NCBI GenBank assembly: GCA_035939775.1
Contig: DASZFO010000245.1
Coordinates: 1-64,000 of the forward strand
DNA: 64,000 nucleotides
DNA from: Pirellulales bacterium
GTDB lineage: Bacteria; Planctomycetota; Planctomycetia; Pirellulales; DATAWG01
Direction of reading: 5' to 3'
The translations under genes and the position numbers were made by a program. A model generated the notes under the pieces. That model searched no databases. It was not told the DNA's origin and worked only from the letters and a program-made list of their open reading frames with translations. Of this stretch, positions 39,861 through 50,518 are shown one piece after another; the stretch's first letter is position 1, and each line of letters starts with the position of its first letter.

Positions 39861-42815
39861 TCATTCTGAACGACTTGTCCGCCGTCGCGTGATCGCCAGT
39901 CCGCCGAGCGCCAGCCCGCCGAGGGCGAGCAGAAATAAGCTTGCGGGCTCCGGAACCGCAGCAAGGCCAGCGGTTGCACTGAAACTGCCCTGCGCGGAGA
40001 TATTGAAACCAAATCCCTTCGTCGTCGAATCGGCGATCAGTTCGGCGGGACTGACAACCGCTCCAAACGGATGCTCGCTCGCTGTGAACAACACGGCCTG
40101 AAATAGGCCACCGGCCAACGGATTCCCCGAGGCGTCACTGGCGTCGATCGTCACCAGCGCTGGGCTGCCAGCGGCACCGCCGATGATCAAGGCGCTTTGG
40201 ATGATATGGTCGGCCGTGAGGTCGCTGCCGGCATTGACTTGCGTGTTGCCCGCTCCGCCGATGCCGCCGACGACTTGGTTCGTGCCGGAGATGACGACAC
40301 CCGGGGCCGTGCTGTTGTTCACAACATGCACGCGATTGCCGCCTGCTATGCCGAGCGCCGAATCCGAGCCGGCCAGTTCGAGCGTCGCGCCGCTGGAGAC
40401 GACGGCGGAAACGCCGGTGCCGATCGTCGGCGAGCCGCTGGCGAGTGTGAAGCGGAGCGTGCCGCCGTTGACCGCGAGCGCCGAACCGTTGCCCAGTGTC
40501 ACGTGGTCTTGGACGATCACGGGAATCGGCCCCAGCCCCCGACTGGGATCACCAGCGTAGTCTCGCACCACCAGCGACGCGCCGGGCGCAAGGTCGAGGC
40601 CGGCAATGTGGCCGTCGGAATGAATCAGATTGTTTGTAACTGCGCTATCCAAGAATGAGTCACTTAAGTCAGATCCCCGCGCGTCGGCGCCGCTCAGGTT
40701 CGCTCCGGCCACAGTGCCCGAGTAAGGTTGGAAGTACGTGTTGGTGAGATTGGCCTGGCTGAGATCGGCGTTGCTCAAGTTAGCGAACGACAGGTTGGCA
40801 TTGGTGAGATTCTGTCCGGCGAAATTCCAAGCGGCAAGGATATTGTTCGACAGGCGAATTCCCGTCAGATCGTGGGCTTGGTAGCTGGCCGTCGAATAGA
40901 GCTGGGCGGCGGTGAAGCCGGTAGCCCCGAAATTCGCCCCCCGCACCTGGGTGCCGCTCAGGTTCGTTCCATCAAGTGTGCAATTAACAAAGCCGGCGTT
41001 GGCGAGGTTTTGGCCGGCGAAATTCGCACCGGAAAAATCAATGCCGTTCACGGCGAAATCGGCGTTGAATCGAATTGCGGTCAGATCATGCGATTGATAG
41101 CTGGCCGTGGAATACAGTTGCGCGACCGTAAAGCCGGTGGTGTTGCCGAACGATGCTCCCCGCACGTCGGCGCCGGTGAAGTTCGCGCCGGTCAGATTAG
41201 CGGCGCGGACGGAGGGGTTATCAGGAGGCGCGGTGAAATTCGCGCCACTGAGGTTGGACCCGTGGAAATCCGCGTTGCTCAATATGCCTGACCAGAAAGA
41301 CGCGTTGGTGAGGTTCTGGCCAGCAAAGTTCCAGCCGGAAAGATTGTGGTATCCCAACCCGATTCCGGCCAGATCATGGTTTTGATAGCTCGCCGTAGAG
41401 TAAAGCTGCGCCGCCGTAACTACGTTGCTACCGTTGATATCTGTACGGAAATCCGCCCCCAGCACGTCCGCCCCGGTGAGGTTCGCCCCAGTGAGGGTAC
41501 CGTAACTGAAATTCGAGTTTGTGAGGTTGGTTTGCCGGAGATTGGTGTTTTGCAGCGTGGCGTGGGAGAAGGACGCGCCGGTGAGGTTCTGGCCGGCGAA
41601 ATTCCAGCCGGCAAGGTTGTTGTATGAGAGATCGGTTCCGGTCAGGTCGTGGGCCGCATAGCTGGCCGTTGAATAGAGCTGGGCGGAGGTGAAGCCGCTC
41701 GATGTGGTGTTGGCGAAATATGCCCCGCGAACCTCGCTGCCCGCCAGGTTCGCCCCCGTCAGCGTCGCACCATTGAAGATTGCGCCGGCGAGGTTCGCCC
41801 CGCTGAAATTGCCATTGTTCAGCGCCGCCTGAATGAAAGAGGCGCTTGTGAGGTTCTGGCCGGCGAAGTACCCGCCGGCAAGGTTGTTTCCATCCAGACG
41901 GATTCCGGTGAGATCGTGGTTTTGGTAGCTGGCCGTGGAGTAAATTTGGGCGGGCGTCAAGCCAGTGGTGTCGGTGAGCCATGCCCCTCGTATGTTGGCC
42001 CCCGTCAAATTCGCGCCGGTCAGGTTGGCTAGATAGAAGGAGACGCCGGTAAGGTTGGTGTTGCTTAGATTGGTATTGCTCAGCGTGGCCTCATCAAAGG
42101 ACGAGCTGGTGAAGGTGGCCCCAGTGAGGTCGGCGTCGGACAGGATGGAGTGATTGAAGTAAGTGGCTGTGAGATTTGCGCCAGTCAGCTTCGCTCCGGT
42201 GAGCGTAGCATACTCGAAGCCCGCGCTGGTCAGGTTCTGCCCGGCGAAGTTCCAGCCGGAGAGGTTGAGATTATCGCCGCCGAGTTGGATGCCGGTTAAA
42301 TCGTGATTTTGATAGCTCGCCGTCGAGTAAAGCTGTGCAGACGTGAAGCCGGTCACGCGGTTAAGAAATGCGCCGCGTACTTGGGCACCAGTCAGGTCTG
42401 CGCCGGTAAGCGTGGCCTGATAAAAGCTCGCATTGGCGAGGTTCGCCTGGCTTAGGTTCGCTCCGGTCAGATTGGCGACAACATCGAAATATGGATCGAA
42501 GCTTGCGCTGGTGAGATTGGCGTGGCTCAAATCCGCGTTCGTAAAATTGGCCCCTTGGGCCAGCGCGCCTGATAGGTCGGAGCCGATCAGGTACGCCATC
42601 GTAAGGTTGCGGGTCGACAAATACGCGCCCGACACAGCATTGGCGCCCGCGCCGTCGGGGCAGAGGGTTGTGCCCTGTTGCTTGCCTTGTGTGGGATCCG
42701 CGGGATTGATGTACTGCCACTGAAAAATGTCGGCCCGGGCGACGTGGGCCGGGGCGAACAGTGCGAGCAGCAAGGCCAGCAACGCTGTCACAAGGAGCGT
42801 CCAGTGTTTCGTCAT
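39861..42815 (-). CDS. Pentapeptide-repeat PEP-CTERM surface protein
   Basis: 984 aa. Signal peptide LLVTALLALLLALFAPAHVARA. Residues ~50-740 are pentapeptide repeats A(D/N)Lxx (LSQANLANASFYQATLTGADL) arranged as six super-units, each opened by a (F/V/L)TxAQ(L/I)YSTASY block and containing NxSGWNFAGQNLTxASF. Pentapeptide repeats fold as a quadrilateral beta-helix. Then comes the module shared with the 20405-24115 gene (GTNQVVGGIGGAGNTQ, IIGGAAGSPALVTIDASD), and a PEP-CTERM anchor (VPEPASLFLLALGGLALGGL). Probably exported and surface-displayed. Function unknown. Confidence 0.92.
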   Translation of the reverse strand: MTKHWTLLVTALLALLLALFAPAHVARADIFQWQYINPADPTQGKQQGTTLCPDGAGANAVSGAYLSTRNLTMAYLIGSDLSGALAQGANFTNADLSHANLTSASFDPYFDVVANLTGANLSQANLANASFYQATLTGADLTGAQVRGAFLNRVTGFTSAQLYSTASYQNHDLTGIQLGGDNLNLSGWNFAGQNLTSAGFEYATLTGAKLTGANLTATYFNHSILSDADLTGATFTSSSFDEATLSNTNLSNTNLTGVSFYLANLTGANLTGANIRGAWLTDTTGLTPAQIYSTASYQNHDLTGIRLDGNNLAGGYFAGQNLTSASFIQAALNNGNFSGANLAGAIFNGATLTGANLAGSEVRGAYFANTTSSGFTSAQLYSTASYAAHDLTGTDLSYNNLAGWNFAGQNLTGASFSHATLQNTNLRQTNLTNSNFSYGTLTGANLTGADVLGADFRTDINGSNVVTAAQLYSTASYQNHDLAGIGLGYHNLSGWNFAGQNLTNASFWSGILSNADFHGSNLSGANFTAPPDNPSVRAANLTGANFTGADVRGASFGNTTGFTVAQLYSTASYQSHDLTAIRFNADFAVNGIDFSGANFAGQNLANAGFVNCTLDGTNLSGTQVRGANFGATGFTAAQLYSTASYQAHDLTGIRLSNNILAAWNFAGQNLTNANLSFANLSNADLSQANLTNTYFQPYSGTVAGANLSGADARGSDLSDSFLDSAVTNNLIHSDGHIAGLDLAPGASLVVRDYAGDPSRGLGPIPVIVQDHVTLGNGSALAVNGGTLRFTLASGSPTIGTGVSAVVSSGATLELAGSDSALGIAGGNRVHVVNNSTAPGVVISGTNQVVGGIGGAGNTQVNAGSDLTADHIIQSALIIGGAAGSPALVTIDASDASGNPLAGGLFQAVLFTASEHPFGAVVSPAELIADSTTKGFGFNISAQGSFSATAGLAAVPEPASLFLLALGGLALGGLAITRRRTSRSE

Positions 42816-42952
42816 GGGATACTTCTTTCTTTGCGGAGCGATCCGCGAATAAGTAAGCCGGTCATTGGTCCAAGCGCGCCAAAGCCAGCGCTGGAATAGC
42901 TGCGGTAAGATCCTTGAAAACGGTCTGCCGTATGTTCGCGGCGACGACCTCT

Positions 42953-42975
42953 CCGGCGCGCAGACCGAGCGCCGG
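42953..42975. repeat. 23-nt direct repeat, left copy
   Basis: CCGGCGCGCAGACCGAGCGC plus CGG. It matches 43580-43602 at 22 of 23 positions; GCCGGTGAG follows shortly after in both. The pair brackets the gene 43046-43534. Confidence 0.8.
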
Positions 42976-42997
42976 CCGCGGTATCCGCAGCATGCGC

Positions 42998-43036
42998 GCC
43001 GGTGAGTCTCCGTCTTCGCGGTTGGGACTCACCGGC
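42998..43036 (-). terminator. Hairpin after the 43046-43534 gene
   Basis: GCCGGTGAGTC and GACTCACCGGC form an 11-bp perfect stem with a 17-nt loop, 9 nt after the stop. There is no T-tract, so it may be a repeat-associated hairpin rather than an intrinsic terminator. Confidence 0.4.
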
Positions 43037-43045
43037 CGCTTTGGT

Positions 43046-43534
43046 TCACTTTTTGTCCTTGCCGCGGGAGATGGTCCCCTCGAATGAACCGAAGGTCTCG
43101 TCGGTGGTCGTGTCGAAGTAGCGCTCGCAGGTGAAGCACCCGCTCGCGCCGGCGAAGCGGCCCGTACCGCCCGTGATAGTCGCGACTTCCACGATGTAGA
43201 GCACGCCCGGTGTCTCCGTTGGCATGGACTTCCCGGTAAAGTCAGCGAACAGGGCGTCGCCGTTCGCCGCGGTGAACTCATACGTCCCGATCGCGGTCCC
43301 CTTCGCGCGGTTCACTTCGTGCGGGATGTCCAACTCGAACTGACCGAGTTCGGTTGCGTTTCCGTCAGCGTCCACATCGACCTCGACGAACGGCGGGGTG
43401 AGCGGATCGACGGTAACATCCCCTTCTAGGCTGCCTTTGAAAGGCACCTGTTCTCCAGCCGCTGCGGGGCCGGTGAGCCCCAGGACGGCTAAGACTGCCA
43501 ATATGAGGCTGGCGGCAAAACAGTATCGTTTCAT
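43046..43534 (-). CDS. Secreted hypothetical protein, 162 aa
   Basis: Signal peptide FAASLILAVLAVLGLTGPAAA. The mature domain is beta-rich: VPFKGSLEGDVTVDP, GQFELDIPHEVNRAKGTAIG, TYEFTAANGDALFADFTGKS, VATITGGTGRFAGASGCFTC, FGSFEGTISRG. The GGTGRFAGASG turn is typical of small secreted barrel-like proteins in environmental bacteria. It has two Cys three residues apart (CFTC). The family is not named with certainty. The gene is bracketed by 23-nt direct repeats, which suggests movement as a cassette. Confidence 0.75.
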   Translation of the reverse strand: MKRYCFAASLILAVLAVLGLTGPAAAGEQVPFKGSLEGDVTVDPLTPPFVEVDVDADGNATELGQFELDIPHEVNRAKGTAIGTYEFTAANGDALFADFTGKSMPTETPGVLYIVEVATITGGTGRFAGASGCFTCERYFDTTTDETFGSFEGTISRGKDKK

Positions 43535-43579
43535 GGCTTCTCTCCAGTTGATCTGCGATAGTATGAAGAGACATCGCTG

Positions 43580-43602
43580 CCGGCGCGCAGACCGAGCGCT
43601 GG
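43580..43602. repeat. 23-nt direct repeat, right copy
   Basis: CCGGCGCGCAGACCGAGCGC plus TGG; one mismatch to 42953-42975. Confidence 0.8.
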
Positions 43603-43768
43603 AGCGATGCCGGGCCGGTGAGCGGCTTGCTTGGCGGTAAGGCGGCTCGGAAGCGGTAAACCTTAGCTGCCTTCTAGAAGTGTTCGATCACCTTCTTCGT
43701 AGTGCCCGGCGCGGCAGTGCGCCGAGAATTAGCCCCTTCCCGCGCGAAGCCCTCGCGGCGATTTACCA

Positions 43769-46702
<2,934 letters not shown>

Positions 46703-46807
46703 GGCAACACGCAATTCCAGGTTGGTCCGTCACCTTACAGTGCGGATTGGACTTCCGATTCGTCCGGAAGAAAAGCAACGAGATTAAGATTTCATCCCGC
46801 GGGCCGA

Positions 46808-47365
46808 TCACTCAGCGTCTAGCAAGGTCCTGAGGCGAACCCGCGCGTAGGACCAGTGTTCGTAGGCGGTTGAACGCGAGATACCGACTACTTCGGCAGC
46901 GTCCTCGATCGATAATCCAGCGAAGTAGCGTAGCTGAATTAAACGGGCGGCCTGGGGATCCTCGGTGTCCAAACGAGTTAGGGCCTCATCGATGTTCAGA
47001 AGCTCGTCAGCCGGCGAGGTAAAGCCAATGTCGGCTGCGTCCAGAGTGACACGGCGACCCTGGCCGCCGCGCTTGTGAGCCTGCTTGCGGCGCGCCTGAT
47101 CGACCAGTATCCGACGCATCGCCTCGGCCGCGGCTCCGAAGAAATGCCCGCGGCTATTCCAGTGCTGAGCTTTGTCCGTATCAACCAACTTAAGGTAGGC
47201 ATCGTGGACCAGCGCAGTTGCCTGCAATGTCTGCCCTGGCTTCTCCTGAGCTAACCTCACTGCGGCCAACTTCCGCAACTCGTCATAGACGAGCGGCAAG
47301 AGCTGCTCGGTGGCGTGTTGATCGCCTTGATCAACGGCGGATAGGATTCGGGTAACTTCGTTCAT
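46808..47365 (-). CDS. ECF RNA polymerase sigma factor (module B)
   Basis: 185 aa. Region 2: LLPLVYDELRKLAAVRLAQEKPGQTLQATALVHDAYLKLV, SRGHFFGAAAEAMRRILVDQARRKQAHKRGG. Region 4: LIQLRYFAGLSIEDAAEVVGISRSTAYEHWSYARVRLRTLL. Same family and length as module A; the first ~35 codons are almost identical at DNA level, while region 4 differs, which predicts different promoter recognition. It is followed by kinase B. Confidence 0.95.
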   Translation of the reverse strand: MNEVTRILSAVDQGDQHATEQLLPLVYDELRKLAAVRLAQEKPGQTLQATALVHDAYLKLVDTDKAQHWNSRGHFFGAAAEAMRRILVDQARRKQAHKRGGQGRRVTLDAADIGFTSPADELLNIDEALTRLDTEDPQAARLIQLRYFAGLSIEDAAEVVGISRSTAYEHWSYARVRLRTLLDAE

Positions 47366-47570
47366 CGGCGCCGCCAGAATTGAGACCGTGTGGTAACCAG
47401 CTTGAGTTTACCCGCTCACTCGTTCAACCGCCACGAGTTGGCCCGCCACAGTCGCCGCAGGGATGACGACCTGACGTCCGCATCGCGATTTGAGGGTCAC
47501 CGTAGACTCAGAGATCACCGAGGGTTCGGCAATGGCCGCCTCCGTCCGGCCGCGCGGATCGAAAGTGTGT

Positions 47571-47585
47571 CGGTCGGATCGACCG
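47571..47585. promoter_or_regulatory. Inverted repeat CGGTCGGATCGACCG upstream of sigma module B
   Basis: Identical to 38300-38314, at 206 nt before the start codon, at the far end of the conserved upstream block (47381-47585). Confidence 0.5.
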
Positions 47586-47608
47586 CCGCTGCGAAAGCTG
47601 TAGGAAAA

Positions 47609-47821
47609 TCAAGGGGGCCAGTGCATTTCGGTCGCACCCGGTGGCGGGAGCCGGTTTGGTCGGGGACGGATCGCCAGCAAGTCCGGAGGCACCAGAAAGT
47701 CTTCGGCGCAACTGCCGCGCTGGCTCCAGCCTCCGTAGTTCAGGCGAAATCGCACGGCGAAGTCGAGCACCGCTCGATCGACTCCCGTCTGCCCGCCGGA
47801 TCGAATCACAATAGATGACAT
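47609..47821 (-). pseudogene. Truncated putative molybdenum-carrier/YpsA-like SLOG protein
   Basis: 70 aa. The first ~50 residues, SIVIRSGGQTGVDRAVLDFA, LNYGGWSQRGSCAED, match the nucleotide-binding start of the cpYpsA-related SLOG family annotated as putative molybdenum carrier, normally about 150 residues or more. The remainder (RPRPNRLPPPGATEMHWPP) is unrelated and the frame stops. Likely a 3'-truncated fragment. Confidence 0.6.
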
Positions 47822-47879
47822 TTATCACTAGCTGCGGCGCCGCCTCCGCACCCAAGTCTTTCCGAAGGAGACCTGCCCA

Positions 47880-48008
47880 TTGAACACCATCGTTGTTGTT
47901 TCGGTGAGCAGCTCGCTCGCCCTGCGAGTCGTCTCGATCGCGCTGGTGCGCGAAGTGCGGCTTCGCAGGGCCTTGCAGCGACTGCTGGCACGACTGTTGG
48001 CCCATTGA
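47880..48008 (+). CDS. Possible 42-aa membrane-associated peptide
   Basis: TTG start with GGAG 10 nt upstream. The sequence (NTIVVVSVSSSLALRVVSIA, then VREVRLRRALQRLLARLLAH) is a hydrophobic helix followed by a basic amphipathic helix. It precedes the broken coiled-coil gene. No match is recognised. It could be part of the decayed element, with its ATG lost. Confidence 0.35.
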   Translation: MNTIVVVSVSSSLALRVVSIALVREVRLRRALQRLLARLLAH

Positions 48009-48037
48009 AGAGGAAAGGAACCATGAAATTGTATTGA

Positions 48038-48577
48038 GTGTTGCGGCTTCTGATATTCGGGATCCTGGTTGTCGCGGCGAATCGCTGCGATTCGGATCAC
48101 GCGCGCGTGGCGAGACTTTCGCAAGAAGCCGCCGCCCGCCATGCCGAGCAGAACCGGGAGATGGCCCGGCAGGTCGAATCCCAGCAGGGCGTGCAATAGG
48201 GCATCGACGCCCAGCGCGGACATCTCGACCAGCAACGCTCTGTACTGGAAGACGAGCGGCGGGCGATCGCCGCCGAGCGGGTCCGGGATCCGATCACCGC
48301 CAATGCCCTGACGGGAACCGTCGTCCTGGCCGCCTGCGCGCTTCCCCGGGTGCTGTCATTCTTCGTTCTGCGCGGCGCCCACAAGTCCGAGCCGGACGAT
48401 GCGGCGCTCAGCGAATTGCTGGTGCGTGAACTCGTGGCGGACGAACCGCTCTTGCTCGCCTTGCCGACCAGGCCAGTGCTCGAGGAGCAACGCCATCAAG
48501 TCGAAACCACTCCGCGTCCCGCAGGAAAGGGAATACCGTCAGCGAGCAAGCGCTCACCGACGGTTCGATCAAGCTGA
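48038..48577 (+). pseudogene. Coiled-coil membrane protein with in-frame stop
   Basis: From GTG 48038: a hydrophobic start (LRLLIFGILVVAANRC), coiled coil (RVARLSQEAAARHAEQNREM), then TAG at 48197-48199. The same frame continues with heptad-rich sequence (GHLDQQRSVLEDERRAIAAE), a TM helix (TVVLAACALPRVLSFFVLR) and a C-terminal tail to 48577. One nonsense mutation therefore splits an otherwise coherent protein of about 179 codons. The ribosome site and ATG at 48023 lead only to a 4-codon frame, suggesting further damage at the start. Confidence 0.65.
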
Positions 48578-48602
48578 CCGTTCAGATTGCCGAAGGTGCC
48601 GC

Positions 48603-49088
48603 ATGACGCGGACGATCGAAATCATTGTCTCGCCCAGTGGACGGACCATGATTGAAACCAATGGCGACACCGACCCGCGAACCGAAGGCGTTAGCGGCGA
48701 GCACCGTCCCGAACATAATGCCCGGCAGCGAGCTTGTCTCCACCGCGCTGCGCGCGTTGAACTAATGGTCCAGACATGCCAGCAGCGGGTTCTCGGTGCG
48801 GGAGTCGCGAATCTGCAAGATCATCCCCAGCGCGGCGGCCGAGTTGCCTCCCATCATTTTGTCCGCCGCTGGGCCTCCCGGGCCAAGCCCGCCACGTTAC
48901 AACTCTTGATGCAGCACAGATCGATCGAGACGACGCTCAAATACTACGTCGACCAGGACGCTGACGATGTGGCCGACGAGTTGTGGCGGGCGTTTCCCAA
49001 TTTAGGTAAAAGTTCAGGTAAAAGTCGGCGAAAATCCCCTCATTCGGAGGGGACTGGCTCTGTGGACCCATCGCCGGAAACTATTTGA
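48603..49088 (+). pseudogene. Chimeric ORF: DUF2997-like start joined to tyrosine-recombinase C-terminus
   Basis: 161-aa open frame. The first ~20 residues (TRTIEIIVSPSGRTMIETNG) look like the start of DUF2997 small proteins. Residues about 75-135 look like the C-terminal catalytic part of a phage-type integrase: FVRRWASRAKPATLQLLMQH, SIETTLKYYVDQDADDVA. The HxLR box with the catalytic Arg is missing, so it cannot recombine. The end lies 19 nt from the 3' end of tRNA-Ser, the usual position of an integrase in a tRNA-integrated element. Confidence 0.65.
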
Positions 49089-49106
49089 CGGGAGCCTCTT
49101 CCGCAG

Positions 49107-49188
49107 CGGAGGGCACGGGGCTCGAACCCGCAACCGGTTTCCCGGCACCACATTTCCAGTGTGGCCGCTAGCCATTCGCTTACCCTCC
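49107..49188 (-). tRNA. tRNA-Ser (anticodon GGA)
   Basis: On the minus strand the acceptor stem GGAGGGT pairs with GCCCTCC (49182-49188 with 49108-49114), discriminator G at 49107. The anticodon arm CCACA-CTGGAAA-TGTGG gives GGA. A long variable arm (CCGG GAAA CCGG) is typical of tRNA-Ser. The T arm is GCGGG-TTCGAGC-CCCGT. CCA is not encoded. Confidence 0.93.
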
Positions 49189-49205
49189 GAATCGGCTCGT
49201 TTCCA

Positions 49206-49234
49206 ATGGTACCACGTCGATTTGCGTCGTTCAA
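49206..49234 (-). promoter_or_regulatory. Promoter of tRNA-Ser
   Basis: TTGAAC (49229-49234), 17-nt spacer, TACCAT (49206-49211), 17 nt before the mature 5' end; predicted leader about 10 nt. Confidence 0.6.
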
Positions 49235-49378
49235 CGCGGCGCCGCCATCAAACGAGTTGCGTTGCCGGCGGTGGCTACGATCGATTTCGGAGGCCGATCA
49301 ACGCTGCTGTCGGCCCTGGGCAAGTGAGAGGTGCGGTCAAACTTGGCCGCGCGGCGACGTGATTCATCGTCCGCCGGA

Positions 49379-49615
49379 TTAGTCGTCAGCATTTACGAGC
49401 TGCCCCAAAATCCAGCGTATTCGCAATTCGACTCCTTTGATCTCTTCGTCGGACCAACTCGGGTCCCTTCGCAGTCTTTCCAGATGAACTGCCAAATGCG
49501 CAATAACCGACCGACCCGGCTGGAAATTGTCCAGACAGTCATGGACCGCTGCGTTAAGTCGAGCTTCGGATGTCACGATTTTTGAAAATTGGCGACGGTG
49601 CGAAACGCGCGCCAT
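49379..49615 (-). CDS. Small hypothetical protein, 78 aa
   Basis: Mostly helical (IVTSEARLNAAVHDCLDNFQ, SVIAHLAVHLERLRRDPSWS, EIKGVELRIRWILGQLVNAD). The composition is more protein-like than that of the overlapping plus-strand frame. No family is recognised and no clear ribosome site precedes ATG 49615. Confidence 0.5.
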   Translation of the reverse strand: MARVSHRRQFSKIVTSEARLNAAVHDCLDNFQPGRSVIAHLAVHLERLRRDPSWSDEEIKGVELRIRWILGQLVNADD

Positions 49616-49703
49616 GATTATGGTCGTTTTCAGACCAAACGGCAGGTGATTTGCTGTTTATATTCGCGGATGCAGGAAGTGGGCCAAAGGAATGGAGGCG
49701 CGA

Positions 49704-49919
49704 ATGATGCCCGGCAACCGATTCTGGCTATGCGTGGAATCGTTGGCAGCTTCCTTCGACGGCGATGGCGAGACCGTCGAGGACAACCTGATCGTCTATG
49801 AGCAGCAGGCCGCTCAACTCCCGGCAGAAAAGCGCGCGGAACTCAAGCGGCAACTCGTTCCTGTCATCGGCGGCCTAGCGCGCATTTCATTGCGCATGCG
49901 CGAAGCCGATGGCCACTAG
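49704..49919 (+). CDS. Small hypothetical protein, 71 aa
   Basis: GGAGG lies 5 nt before the tandem ATGATG at 49704; an upstream ATG at 49692 is possible. The sequence (MPGNRFWLCVESLAASFDGD, LIVYEQQAAQLPAEKRAELK, LVPVIGGLARISLRMREADG) is helical and soluble. Function unknown; it lies alone upstream of rplU. Confidence 0.65.
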   Translation: MMPGNRFWLCVESLAASFDGDGETVEDNLIVYEQQAAQLPAEKRAELKRQLVPVIGGLARISLRMREADGH

Positions 49920-50153
49920 AAGCGCCGGGGCAACCTCAGAACCGCGAGAAACTCGTCTTCGGCTGCGACGGCGAAAGACGTGTCGATGCAAAGTGCGGAT
50001 GTCCGTTCATAGTACTCCGCGGCAATGACCTCTTGCCGCCCCTATTTTTATTCAGAAATCCCGGATCTGCCATCTGGATGGCACTCGACGGCTCGGCGGC
50101 AGACGGCTAAAATGCCGGATTCCTATGCCACCCCAATCACATTTGTAAACCCA

Positions 50154-50474
50154 ATGTACGCGATCATCACCGACGGCGGACGCCAATACAAAGTCGAAGA
50201 GGGCCAGTTGGTCGATCTCGACTACCGCAGCGTTTCGGCCGGAACTCAGTTGAAATTCGAGCAGGTCGTGGCGGTTGGCGACGGCGGCAAGCTGCAATTC
50301 GGCAAACCGCATCTGGGCGGCGCGAGCGTGACGGCCGAGGTGGTCGGGCTGGTGCAGGGCCCCAAGCTCGTCATTCAGTGGTTCCGTCGCCGCAAGAATT
50401 CCCGCCGCCGCAACGGCCATCGGCAGCTTCACACCAAGGTGAAGATCAATAAGATCAGCCTGACGTCGAACTGA
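50154..50474 (+). CDS. rplU: 50S ribosomal protein L21
   Basis: 106 aa from ATG 50154 (MYAIITDGGRQYKVEEGQLV), the conserved start of L21; the longer open frame from 50025 is not part of the family. Conserved features continue with FEQVVAVGDGGKLQFGKPHL, GASVTAEVVG, and the basic end FRRRKNSRRRNGHRQLHTKV. L21 binds 23S rRNA in the large subunit. The usual partner rpmA (L27) is not downstream; a convergent Uma2-type gene follows 44 nt later. No strong Shine-Dalgarno is seen. Confidence 0.95.
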   Translation: MYAIITDGGRQYKVEEGQLVDLDYRSVSAGTQLKFEQVVAVGDGGKLQFGKPHLGGASVTAEVVGLVQGPKLVIQWFRRRKNSRRRNGHRQLHTKVKINKISLTSN

Positions 50475-50518
50475 TCTAGTTGCTTCCGGCCCGCGGCGGA
50501 TTCAATCCGCTCGGCCGC

